NCBI GenBank assembly: GCA_003971905.1
Contig: RSEE01000038.1
Span: 186,001 to 250,000 of the forward strand
Reading direction: 5' to 3'
Source of the DNA: Moniliella sp. 'wahieum'
Lineage: Eukaryota; Basidiomycota; Moniliellomycetes; Moniliellales; Moniliellaceae
Length of the DNA: 64,000 bases
Below are positions 47,674-59,043 of the stretch, one piece after another. The translations under genes and the position numbers were made by a program. Position 1 is the first letter of the stretch. Each line of letters opens with the position of its first letter. Under the pieces are notes generated by a model. That model was given only the letters and a program-made list of their open reading frames with translations, was not told where the DNA came from and searched no databases.

Positions 47674-48546
47674 GAGCGTATTGCATCGGATCACATGCCT
47701 GTTGGGGAACGGTGGTGGGCGGGTCTGTCTCGTCCCGCGTGCTGAGACGTGCGAATTGGAAAAAAGGCGGGGGAGTTGGATGTGTCGCTGTGCTCCTCTC
47801 TCCACATAGCACCCTCGCTAGTCCCTGCTCTAAGAGCGAATGAGAAAAAAGGACCGATGCTATGTCCTCTTTCTGGCTCCTTCGACTGATGCTACAAACG
47901 CTCCTACAAACACTGTATTTATGACGTAGTTGGCTAGTTTCTCCTACCACACTAATACGGCACCACAATTCTATACATGCCTTCGCTCGTGTCCCCCTAT
48001 TGGATTTGCGTGGCATGCCACACTGAGGAGATGACACGAGTCAAGAGGAGGGGGTCGTCTTAAGTTCTCTTAGAAAAATACACTGAATAAGTTCGTTTCC
48101 CACCCTCTCTTCGTTCCTCCGCGCCTAGCTGTACCCCTCGGACAGGTATGCAGAGGGTGCAGGGCGGCTTGACCGTGATATGTGCCCCACGAAGCTCGAG
48201 GAAGTAGAGCCCATCTGCAATGGTAAACTGCCTAACCACCACCTGTCTGTAGAACGACTATAATACGACAGGGAAAAATGCAAAGGAGAAAACAGAACGT
48301 GCAGTGCGGATCGTTAAGAGCAGTGTCGTCGTAAGGTATACTGTAACCTGGGATTTGGGATCAATGATCCATAGGTCCCTAGGGAATGGGAATCGTATGG
48401 TACGAATGAACCACGACGTCCCACGTAGAGATGGCAAGGGGAAGAAGGTGGAGAGTGCAGCAAGGTTGTAGATACGAGAAAAGGGAGTCGAAACCAATAA
48501 AACGGCTCATGCTTCCGGTGCTAGAGGCCGTTTCGAATTCGCTCCA
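47674..48546. other. convergent 3' spacer
   Basis: Between the LRR gene and the convergent Pro-rich gene. No gene or repeat recognised. Confidence 0.5.
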
Positions 48547-50514
48547 TCAGGTTGGTAGCCCGCTTGAGAGGAAAGCCAAGCGGGGTCTTGTTGACCCCAT
48601 CCATCCCTTTCCTTCCGCTACCGGTGTCTCGTGCGGGGACGACTGACGCGGGTGTGGCGGCATGGGTCGTGCGCGCTTCAAAGGTGGTTCCGCGCTGGCC
48701 GCGTTGGCCGTGCTGCCAAACGGTGGCTGTCCAGCCACACCAGACGAAGCAAGGGATTGCATCGCATGCGCCATCTCTGGTGCGATCAGTTCGAGGTTCG
48801 GGTCCGTGGGCGGCAGGGCAAAGCCCATGTCACAGGAGGTTTGGCTTGCTGTGCCGTTCGTCCCGCCACAGTAGGGTCGAATGGTGGAGAGCGGGTGTAG
48901 GAGCTAACAAAGGGGAAATGAAAGAGGCGAGAGTGGGGTTAGGCACAGGCACTAGACCAACAGATGGGTAAAGTACAGCGCAGGGGGTGGGGGATAACTA
49001 AAGACGTACGTTGGGACTTAATGTTGTTATTGACATCGGTCACTGTGCCAGCTCCAGCTCCAGCTCCAGGTGGTCGCAACACTCCACTGCGCACCATCAC
49101 ATCCGATACACGACGGATGCACCCGACCAGCACGCGCAACATCTGGAACATATCCTCAATATCGCGTACCGAGCTAACCCCGCCTTCTTCCGCATTGAGC
49201 AGCTCGGAATGCGCGTGGACAGCTTGCATCCGCTCTTGCACGCGCGCGACCCAGGCAGCGTCAAATTGGTTTTGGGGCGGGATATGGCCAAGGAGGAGAA
49301 GACACATGTACCCTGGTAGCCGTTTGGGGCGAAGGTCCTGAAGGTTGAGGAGGAGCAGGGGCAGAGGGGAGCGCGTTGAGGTTGGCCGACTTGGATTCGG
49401 CCTCGGGCGCTGCTTGGTCAGACGGCTTGGGCGAGTCGGGCTGGGTAGGGTAGCGCAAAAACTCGACTTGGAGGGTGCGGAAGATACGAAAGAGCAACGT
49501 TTGGATCGTCAGTTCCACCGGCCGCGTGATGGTCTCAATGCGAGAAAAGATGTTGCCCATCTCTTGCGGTGGGGTGGATTGTGGCGCGGCCGGTTGCGAC
49601 ACGGTATACCTCGTATCTTGGATCGTAGGCAACACGGGTGAATGAGGTGTGGTGGTGAAACGGAGGACGAGGCACGGTCGTCGAGCGTCGCACGATTCAT
49701 CATCTCGGATACGGACTCTTGTCGTGATCCAGCGCGAGACCGGGGCTTGTGGTACAACCCCGTCCCGGTAGATGTCGGTTGGAGGTACCGCTGCAGTAAA
49801 CCGGGACAGGTCCGAAGGTGAGGGAAGGACGGGGTGTGGGTACGAAGAGCGCCGCACCGCTGGGGGCGAGGTGGGTGCGAGAGGCAGACGAAGAAGGTGC
49901 TGGTCATGGAGAACGTGTTACCGCGTTTGCGGTTCGGGTGCAAAGTTGTCGTCGCCGTAGTGCGGGGGACGGCATTGTAAATGTTCCGCAACGAAGGAGG
50001 GGGAACAATAGAGGTGGTGGCACTGCGCGGGCGGGTGCGAGTGGGCGCAAGGGCTGGGCCGGAAGGGACATTGTCGCGCAACGAGTAGGCAGCAAGACTG
50101 GGCGTGGCAAATTTGTCGCCCATTCGACGGGGGAGGCCAGCGGCGGAGAAGGGGGGGAGGTGTGATGGCTTGTGCTCATGGGGATGATGGGGTGGTAGCG
50201 GCAGCGTCAATGCTGGTGGCGGTGGGAGTGGCGGGGAAGACAAAGGGAGAGCAAGAAGAGAAAGATGTAGAAAAGCAGGGGGTACTTACTCGGCAAAATA
50301 ATCAATTGTCGCTGGACAAACAGGCCATTTCTTAGGCCAGTCTGCCCCTGGCACAGGGGCAGTGTGGTAACCCCCTGTGTCTTGCACCTCCCCAGCTGCG
50401 GGCTGTTCCGGAGGAGGGGGCGGGGGCAACAGAGGCGCTGGTGTCTGTCTCGGGTTTGGCTGACCTACCGGCCGCAGGAACATACTCCAAGGAACCGACA
50501 GGCACTGCTGCCAT
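48547..50514 (-). CDS. Pro-rich protein of unknown function
   Basis: Not recognised. The ATG at 50514 starts MAAVPVGSLEYVPAAG. Pro-rich sequence leads to GADWPKKWPVCPATIDYFAE and a GTAAGT donor near 50286. The middle is disordered (FATPSLAAYSLRDNVPSGPA, SSYPHPVLPSPSDLSRFTAA), followed by more structured helices: EMGNIFSRIETITRPVELTI with LLFRIFRTLQVEFLRYP, then QFDAAWVARVQERMQAVHAH and SSVRDIEDMFQMLRVLVGCI. An intron starts at 49009 (GTACGT) and ends about 48895 (TTAG). The last exon gives ALPPTDPNLELIAPEMAHAM and EPPLKRARPMPPHP before the stop at 48547. Frame changes occur in every exon. The KRAR stretch hints at a nuclear protein; membrane or Mediator-like roles were considered but not supported. 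Confidence 0.5.
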
Positions 50515-51245
50515 GGCCAGCGCGATGTGGAAGAATGGGTTGATCGCATCACTAGGGTATAATAGCAGGGTGAGTCCGGTGAGTATTGAGTACTGGCTGT
50601 TGGGCATTGTGAGTATATGGAGTACTGCGAGAGTACACTCAGCTCAGTACACCGAGTTCAGTACACTGAGTGGGTAAACATTAAAGCGCCTCGGACGGCG
50701 ACACAAATCGCGAACCTCCACCCTATGCCAACCTCTGTCGATGTCCTTGAACTTTGGGGTGAAGCCGGTGAAGCTTGAAGCGTGTGAAGTCACGGAAGCT
50801 TGTGAAGAGCTTGAAGGCATAAAGCTCCTCCCGAAGTCCCGCGATTATACGAACTGTTACATGTTACTTGAAGCTTGATACATCAAGCTTCAAGCTTCAA
50901 GGGCAGTAGCGCCGTCACGGGTCAGCGCGTCAGCCTCAGTCAACACTATAGCCACTGTGACTATAGCCAGCCAACCCCCGCAATCAGTGCCTCAGCATCC
51001 GCATCAGCACTGAGATTGAGAGATCTGAGATCTGAGTGAGAGCTTCCTCAGTATCAGCGCAACTGTGGCTCTGTGCATATCTGCTGGGCGTCTCAGCGCG
51101 TCAGCCCTCCTGACACAGTCTCCGCCATCGCCCATTCTCCCATTGAATATTGAATATTGACCGATTGACCCCATCTCCATCCATCGACGATCCCTGTCTT
51201 CCGCTGAAAACCTCATCTCAAGCTTCAAAGCTTCAAGCTTCAACA
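50515..51245. other. spacer with GAAGCTT words and LTR-element insertion site
   Basis: Contains CTTGAAGCGTGTGAAG and AAGCTTCAAGCTTCAAGGG words at 50770-50905 and 51215-51240. The LTR element is inserted immediately after this. No gene recognised. Confidence 0.5.
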
Positions 51246-51250
51246 CGTTC

Positions 51251-51490
51251 TGTTGACTGTGATCCTCTGGCTCCCAGTCGGTAGACCAGGTTCGCCTCGG
51301 TTCCATCGGCTTCCACGCTGACGTCCCTGCGTGTCACTGTCCCTGTGCCCTGCACTCTCTCCTGTGTGACTCACTGTCCCTGTGCCTAGTCCAGCCTCCT
51401 ATATAGATGCCTCTGTACCCAGACCCAACTCTGGCTCCAATCCATCACCTTCTCCTCATCCTTCTGCCCGTCCGGCTCCCTAGGCCAACA
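51251..51490 (+). repeat. 5' LTR
   Basis: 240 bp, TG...CA bounded, with an internal TATATA box; nearly identical to the copy at 52411-52649. Confidence 0.93.
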
Positions 51491-51610
51491 GAGCTACAAT
51501 CTGATCCCCCCGGAAGGGGAGCGCTCTTCAAGCAAGCCCACCCCCAAGCCTACAAGCCCAAGCTAAGCCGCCAAGCCCACAAGACACACCGTCCTCCCGC
51601 CCAACAACAC

Positions 51611-51690
51611 CACCGCCACAATCGGCACCTTACCGCCACAATCGGCATACTACCGCCACAATCGGCATACTACCGCCACAATCGGCACAC
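51611..51690 (+). repeat. 20-bp tandem repeat inside the LTR element
   Basis: Four copies of a 20-bp unit (TACCGCCACAATCGGCATAC) in the element's internal region, the inner ones perfect. Its role is unknown. Confidence 0.9.
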
Positions 51691-52410
51691 TCGTCCCCCA
51701 CAGATGGGGCAATGATTTTTAGGGACAACACACGACGGAACAAAACGTGTCGGGTATCGTCAACGAGACGAAATTCCTCCAACGACAAAACGGCGCAGGC
51801 GAATCGCAGAAAGCGGGGGTGGCTGCTCATCAAGTGCCCCACCCACGGCTACACGCCCCGGATTGCCAATTCATCCGGGGCACCTGGGGAAAGGATGGGG
51901 GGGGGTGGTCACCCAACTTCTTCCACTCCTCTTTTTCAACAACAAAGAGAACCCAAACAGATCAAGACGGTTGACGCATAGCGCCCGTTCATTTCCCATG
52001 CCCAATGGACCCCACTGGCACCAGGCATGCGGAACCAAACAACTACCAAACGCATCCAATTTTGATGCCAAACGACCTTGGACCGCATTTACTCCAAGTT
52101 TCCAATTTTCTTTCACTACACCTATAACTGGTGCTTTTTACTTTTGCCCACCAAATCGCTTCGGGGCGCAACCCCTACTACTTTTACTTCTAAGACTTCT
52201 ACAAGCATCTGGCGGTCGCACAATACACCAACCACAAGCGCTCGGCTCGTTCAGGTGTCATCCTGGACAGCGGGGGTGTAGGCCAGTCGTGTGGCCATGC
52301 ACAACTCCAGGCCATTCGTCCCGGTTGCCACTCAAGTCCTCCCCTCTCTACATCCACTGGCAGGAGCTCATCCCACAACCGATGTCTCCGGGTTCCCTGG
52401 CCAGCGGGGG

Positions 52411-52649
52411 TGTTGACTGTGATCCTCTGGCTCCCAGTCGGTAGACCAGGTTCGCCTCGGTTCCATCGGCTTCCACGTGACGTCCCTGCGTGTCACTGTC
52501 CCTGTGCCCTGCACTCTCTCCTGTGTGACTCACTGTCCCTGTGCCTAGTCCAGCCTCCTATATAGATGCCTCTGTACCCAGACCCAACTCTGGCTCCAAT
52601 CCATCACCTTCTCCTCATCCTTCTGCCCGTCCGGCTCCCTAGGCCAACA
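52411..52649 (+). repeat. 3' LTR
   Basis: 239 bp, matching the 5' LTR with about one difference, and followed directly by the second CGTTC target duplication. Confidence 0.93.
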
Positions 52650-52654
52650 CGTTC

Positions 52655-53537
52655 ACTATCACTCCCCCTGCGTATACCACTCATTCCCCACACCCATTGG
52701 ATGGGCCACTAACCACTGCCGCTTTGCAGCATCCCCAAAACTTTTCTACTTTTCGAAACGGGCGAGTCTCTGAGGCTGAAGTGATCGGTGACGTTGAGGG
52801 TGACGTGTGACGTGTGAGGCCTCCTAGGCCTCAGGGGCAGATCAGGTTGATTGATTCACAGAGTATATTCACAGAAGGAGGACCGAGGACCAGAGTCGTG
52901 CGATTCAATTTTTCTTACAGGCTGCACCCAGCCAGTCACATGTGACGCGTGACGTCGCGCATCATGTCAACGTTGTCAACATTGCCAAAGACAAGCTGAC
53001 CGGCCCCTGCTGTGACCGCTGACCTTGAAGCTTGACATCTGCTGACCGGACTGACCGTACTGAGCTGAGCCACTGTCCCTCGTCGACGACAGGCAGCACC
53101 AGGCAACATTCCGCGCCCCCCGGTTCCTCCCGGCCACTGCCTCGAGATGGGTCCATGCGGCCATTGCCTAACATTGCGTAACATGTAACAGGCAACACCC
53201 GGCTCATCTGGTTTTCCTGTTCCCTGTCCTCCACGGCGTCAGAGCCCGCAACAAAAATATGCGCCCGCCACGTGAGACAGACCGCACTCGTGCAACATTG
53301 GGTTAGAGTCACATGTCACACGTCAGTCACATGTGGGGGCGGCGGTCACGTGCTCGACGTGCTCGGGTGAAATTGCAAGAGCTGTGGCGGGTGGATAGCT
53401 GGCAGGCGGGCAGGTGGGTACCCTGCTGGCTGGCGCCGCGGGCGCAGCAGCAGCTGCCGATCGGCGGGCCAGAGGCGCGGCGCCAGTGGGCGATCCTTGT
53501 CCCGCAGGATGCGTCTCGCCACCACCACCACCTTCGA
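52655..53537. other. spacer upstream of the PL14-like gene
   Basis: No gene recognised. It contains GTGACGTGTGACGTGTGAGG at about 52800 and CACATGT/CACGTC words at 53285-53335. Confidence 0.45.
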
Positions 53538-54959
53538 ATGCGCTGCGCATCCTCCCCTGTTGCCGCTGCGCTTGCTCTCCTCGGCGCAGCAGCCCGCGCT
53601 GCTGCTGTCCAGGCCGGATTTGCCAACACCACCACTACCCTCTCTCAGACCGCCGGCTCGGCACCGCATCCACCCTCTCCCAGCGTGGCATCGCCCCCAA
53701 TGGCTGGGCGTGGGACCTGACTGCCTCCGCTCCCGCCTCCCGGCGGAGTCTGAGCCCACGCGCCGCGAACCAGTCGGCTGAGGACTGGGCCAAGAGCAGC
53801 CTCAACCTGTTCAATGGCCGCTTTGCTTCCAACCCTGGCAACCTCATTCTCACACCCGATCCTGCCGCCTCCAGCTCCAGCTCAGGGAGCGACAGCCAAG
53901 TCCTCTCTGTCACCTATGGCGCCAATTCATATGGCCTTCATTCGAATCCTACTGGCGGCACTGCATTTTACCCCCAGCCTTTCCTTGGAAGTAACGGTGG
54001 ACCTTCCTCCAGCAGCACGCCCTATGTCGTTGCTTCCCACACTGCTGGCCAGACCAATGCGTCCGACCCGTCCCGTCCGCAACTCGCGCTTACCTACTCA
54101 GTCTATCCCCTCAGACTTTAACTTTGTACAGGGAGGTAAGCTGCCCGGACTGTACTCCTCCGTCGGGGCATCAGGCAATGTGCCGATCAATGCTTCCACC
54201 TCCGGCTGTGAAGGCGGGTCGCTCGACGGGACCGGCACCTCCTGCTGGTCGGCTCGGGTGATGTGGCGCACAGGCGGCCAAGGCGAGATCTATGTCTACA
54301 TCCCCCAAAAGTTGGGGGAGGGTACAAGCTTTGCCCAGCCAAGAAGGCAACGCCCAAGGGTACCAGCATCATTTGCAATTCCGACTATGGCGCGTCTCGC
54401 TCGGACGTGGCTCCTTTACGTTCAGCAAAGGCAGCTGGACCAACTTGGCGCTCTACGTTCAGGTCAATGAGCCCAACGTTGCCAATGGTGTAATTGAATT
54501 GTACGTCAATGGAGCTTCCACGTCCGCTGTTTCGCTCAGTGGTGTCGTCTTCCGCACTGCCACCATCAATGCCGGCTCGGCCTCCTCACCGAACAATATC
54601 GCCTCCCACGCACGACGTGACATGTGGGATAACAACGGTCAGACGTGGGTAGACAAGATCATGTTTACTTCATTCTTTGGTGGTGCTTCGTCTTCATGGG
54701 CCACACCTAGTGCCACCCAAACTTACTTTAAAGATATCGCGGTACGTCCCTTTGACACAGTTTTTTTCTTCTTTTCCCTGCTTAGCGAATTGGCGATTGG
54801 GATTTGGAGTTGCTGATGTTTGCTTAGCTGTTTGCCGGAGACTCCTTCTCCTCTGTCAAGGGCAAGTCGTTCACACTTAGCCCAGCAAATCGCCTGGCCC
54901 AGTCCTCTTGGGGCCCCATCGCCCTCCTCATGGTGATAGCGATGGCCATCCTTCTTTAA
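53538..54959 (+). CDS. PL14-like polysaccharide lyase, probably GPI-anchored
   Basis: Secreted lyase-like protein of the jelly-roll PL14 type (alginate/glucuronan lyase relatives). The ATG at 53538 opens a signal peptide (MRCASSPVAAALALLGAAAR). The catalytic fold is marked by LTYSVYFPSDFNFVQGGK-like sequence, KLPGLYSS, the Cys-containing GCEGG and CWSARVMWRTGGQGEIYVYI, GRGSFTFSKGSWTNLALYV, NGVIELYVNG and FTSFFGGASSSWATP. An intron at 54742-54827 (GTACGT...TAG) joins FKDIA to LFAGDSFSS. The C-terminus is Ser-rich and then hydrophobic (WGPIALLMVIAMAILL), typical of a GPI-attachment signal, suggesting a wall or membrane location. Frame changes occur near 53660, 54105 and 54330. The substrate cannot be predicted; uronic-acid polymers are the usual ones. 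Confidence 0.82.
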
Positions 54960-57900
54960 AATACCTCACACATCACCTTTAATGGGGGGCCCAACATTTA
55001 CCTTCTACGCACCCCGCCCCCATTTCTTTTCCCCCTCAGTGCCTTAGCTGAATCCTCAATCCTTGTTCTCTCCACCGTTGTGCAACACGCGTCACTCGTC
55101 ACTAGTCACAGGACCCCCGCCTGTGCTTTGTATCCTCTCCCGCCTCTTCGTCAAGGAATGTCGGCTGTTGGATCCAGCACGTCGATCACAATGGGGTCAT
55201 CCCTGCTTTTGTTTTTCTCTTTCGAGCGGAGGGTGTTGGTTGCCTGCATCTTTCTTTGTACCTCTTCCTCGGGCGATCTATCTCCAAAGAAACATGTACT
55301 CCGCTCAAAGTTTCCTTTGATACGTCTCTGTCGTTGCACGATCAATGAGGATGAAGCTTGAACGAAGCCTCACGCCTCAGGCGTCACTGTTTCCGCTGTG
55401 GGACGGTAGCCTTGCCGCTGTCTCTAGTCGCGGGCGTGCCCCTACATGCAAGCGCGTTGTTTACGGAGTGCCGGGTACCTGATACCCAGCGTATCTGATG
55501 TAGGGGTAACCGGTAACTGGTAACGCGGTAACGGGCCAACCTAACCCAAATGCGTCGGTTACATCATGCATATCACCTGATATCCTGGCAAACTAATAGA
55601 TTACTTGACGTGAACGTTGGTTGACACGAGCAGCGTGGCGCCGGCAGCCAGGGCCAAAAGCGAAACCAGGACGTAGCGAAACCAACCGGGCGCCAGTGCG
55701 CAGGATTCGATCCCCCCCTCCCTACCCACAGATCCGGCGCCCAAATTGCACGCCAGCAGGATTTATTTGTTCTAAGGCAACCGATACCGACAGGTAGTCA
55801 GTGCGCCACACGAGAGCAACCGCCAAGGTCATGAGTGCGGTCACCTCCTGGCAGTGCCCACGATCAACCCCATATAAAGCCGCTGTGGACTAAGAATGCA
55901 TTGGAGGCGAGCGACCAATCGTCTTGTTCTACACCCTCCCTCAATACCAGCCTCGCTAGGACTCAGCTCGGGGATGATATATGATACCTCTATTATAGCA
56001 ACTACATAAGGAACAGGGACGACGACTCTTTGGTCCGAAGCTCGAGCTTCAGGCCTACGTCTGTGGTCCCGTTGCCCGACGAGCTAAAGGGCTGCCTCCC
56101 TCTCGGCCTCCGTCAGGCAAGATAGTCATTTCCCTGGAAACCACCCCGTTTCACCTGGCGTACCGCCCCTCATTTTCCACATTTGCCGTCTCTCCCTGTT
56201 GCATTCAAGATTGGACTAGCGTCCGCGTCAGGCCGCATCAGGAGCTTTTTTACAAGAGGTTCTTTTGCTGACTGTTTCCTTCTCTTCTCTTCGTGCACAA
56301 TGTACAGATCGCGTCAGTCACGCTCCTTGGCAATTTGGAAGTTCGTAATGTTGAGACCCCCGCGGTCCTGTACACAGGCCATCAAGGCACTTTATCATCC
56401 TTTCCCCTGGATTTGACCTCCGAAGCTCCCACGTGTATATCCTCTCGGGCTTGTTCGAACCCCTGTCCCTTCCAGGTGTGGCAGAAGGCTTAGAGCTGAA
56501 CTGAACAACCACCACCATCGCGATTGCATTGCTACATCTCCAGAGGTTCACCACCCAAACAATCATGGGTTCTTCCGGTCTTACACATAGCTGTTCTCTG
56601 GCGTGTGACGCACAGCCGCGGTCAATCTTCAGGGAGGGAGCGCTTTCTCGTGACTGCCTCCTCGTCCACACATCCGCCGATCCCTCCGAATGTATTATTC
56701 CTTGTGTTTTGCCCCATTATTGCGGGCTGGTACTTACCAATTGCCTGGCCGTTGTCCAGTCTTGAAGTATAAGTCTCGAAAGAATCTCTCACTTCTCATC
56801 CCAAAATCGAATGACCTACTTCCGCCCTACTCCCACCCTCCCTTCTACTCTACTCCTATTATACTAGCCACCGTTGGGCATGGGATCGAGGCTAGACCCG
56901 CCCTTTCTTGACTCCTCTTCATCGACTTCATCCATCTGTTTTCAAGCTTCACTTCAAGCTGCATCTTCGTTGTGCGTCTTCATCATTTTCGCACATGCAT
57001 CAGGGTGGATAATATTAGCGAGTTTTATTATGACGCAGTGCGCGTTACGCGTTACGCTATTCATACGCAGTAAAACGCGTGACGCGGGACGTGACGTGGC
57101 GCATGCGACTGCAATCGGTGGATCTGAGGCTTCTCTGAGAGGCCTGAAGCTTGAAAGATTCAGAGCGTAAGAGCTTGGGGCGAGCATCCCCGATATCCCC
57201 GGTGGGCTAGTGCCAGGGAGGCGGGTGCTCACCGGTCACTGGTGATTCAACTGGATATCGTTTCTTTTACATTTCACTTATTATCGACGCCCCCAATCAA
57301 TCGATAACCGATAACCGGATTCATCACCGGTCACGGATCACCCTCCACTCACCCACTCGATCCCACTTGGGACATGTGACGATGCGACCAGTGAGAGTGA
57401 AGCTAGTGACCGGTGAAGCTCGAAGACCACGCATTAGTGCCACCTGGCAGATCGCAGAGCTGGCGGTGCACGGGCCACATGCAGGTACAGGAGTAGCAGG
57501 TGCACGGGCCCACGGCTGCGTTGGCTGCATGGAACCGGGACAGGGGCAGTGGTGGGCGAGGCGGTGATGAGGCTAACATACTGTGGAGTTTGAGGCAGTG
57601 CTTCGCGCTCGGCTGGCGTACCTGCCGGCGATAGCACGCTATGCATGATGCGAGGCTAGGCGGCTATGCACGACGCCATGCTGTGAGGCAGTGCTAATGT
57701 TCGTGGCTATTAGTGGGTAGTGACTTGCTGCCCACCAGTCACCGGTCACCTCGTATCCCTTGCGTCACCGCATCATGAGCAGCAGAGCAGCACGAGTGGC
57801 AGGCAGTGTGGGATGGCACTGGCGAGCGTCCACATACAACAGCCTCGTCTCCTCGCTACGTCACGCGTCGTTATGCTGTTGGGGTTGGGAGACGGGACAG

Positions 57901-58947
57901 ACGAGGGACCTGGCGGTCGGCCGAGACTCGGCGTCCGTGCGCAATTTGTGCTCTGGTCAGAGGCATGGGTGCGCTGTCCTCGTTGCGCACGTCTCGCCTC
58001 TCCCGTCGTTCATCCACATCTCACATCTCAGAATCTCAGATCTCATCATCAAATGCATCTTGTCTGAGATGTGCAATCGGCCTTGGGCGCTTCGTTTCCG
58101 CGTTGCCCACGGTACCTCAGTACGTCCTCAGTCCTCAAGCCAGTTCTAGTTTACTCAGTACCTCAGAACTCAGCACACTCAGTCCCATCGCCTGCGATCC
58201 ACCACTGTGCACTCGCACACCGTTCCTACCACGCCGCCCAAACACGACCGAGTACGCCCTGAGGCCTCAGAGTTCGATCCGCACAGCGCCCTTGTCCCGC
58301 GACCCGCTGGAGCCACATGTCGAGCCAAGGGAACAGCCAACACGCATGGCGGCACCATCCAACTGCTGCTGTGCGTGCTGTGGCTGCGGTGGCACGGCCA
58401 TTGTCTGCTACTCTGACAACAGTATACAGACTAGTCACATGTCACAGTGGCAGTAACGGATACTCGCTCATCGCGCACGCACTCACTGCCCTCACGCTGG
58501 AGCGCTCCGCGGTGCCGGGCCTGCACCGCATCGCATCGCAGCAGCTCTCAACGTTCTCAGATATCCAACTACGTGTCTACTCCCCCCCTTCTTGTCTTTC
58601 CAGAACGGCACCAGCCGGCATCCCAACGATGCCTCTTCGGAATCTCATTGATCATCATGCATCACATGCACAATCCCGTCGCCATTCCACCCCATCCTAT
58701 CCCCCCGCGCCTCACCGCATCTTCGTTCTCCATGCAGACGTCCGTGCGCCCCGGGCGATGGCGTCAGGAAGATCACAAAGCACTTCAACAGTCTCAACAC
58801 ACTGGGCCTGTGCAGGCTGAGCATGCTTGCTTCCCCTGATGCACAGCCTGCTCCAATCCCCGTTGAACGTTGAAAGCTGGATGCTTGGGGTGCAATGCAA
58901 TGTACGCTTTCAGGGGCCCAGGGACCAGCTACCGAACTGGGGAAGCA
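54960..58947. other. gene-poor spacer, about 4 kb
   Basis: No gene could be supported. GGTAACTGGTAACGCGGTAA-type words at about 55510, CAAGCTTCACTTCAAGCT at about 56943, CACCGGTCACTGGTGA at about 57230. A minus-strand frame near 55618-55725 ends in a hydrophobic tail (YVLVSLLALAAGATLLV) and a TATA-like element lies near 55870, so a small or broken gene is possible there. Most other long frames are low-complexity. Confidence 0.4.
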
Positions 58948-58954
58948 TATATAA
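58948..58954 (+). promoter_or_regulatory. TATA box of the Gly-rich gene
   Basis: TATATAA, 90 bp before the ATG at 59044, followed by a pyrimidine-rich leader. Canonical placement for a strongly expressed fungal gene. Confidence 0.65.
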
Positions 58955-59043
58955 CCCCCTCTTCCGCACGAGCCCCACTCTCATCACCTCCAACCAACCC
59001 CCTCTACCACCCCTCACTTCCTCTTGAACCAACACAACTAATC

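Larger units (their letters stand above)
51251..52649 (+). mobile_element. short non-autonomous LTR retroelement
   Basis: Two direct repeats of 240 and 239 bp (TGTTGACTG...GGCCAACA, TG...CA ends) enclose 920 bp and are flanked by the same 5-bp target duplication CGTTC (51246-51250 and 52650-52654). The repeats carry a TATATA box. The 3' repeat is preceded by a short purine run (AGCGGGGG) like a polypurine tract. Inside, only a gag-like zinc-knuckle remnant is visible at about 51800-51900; there is no protease, reverse transcriptase or integrase. The element cannot move on its own. Near-identity of the two repeats indicates a recent insertion. Strand is assigned from repeat and purine-tract order. 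Confidence 0.92.

Noticed and set aside
56183-56671. Coding regions on both strands in the 56-kb spacer
   Set aside because: Composition looks random and neither frame shows motifs, splice sites or a family match.
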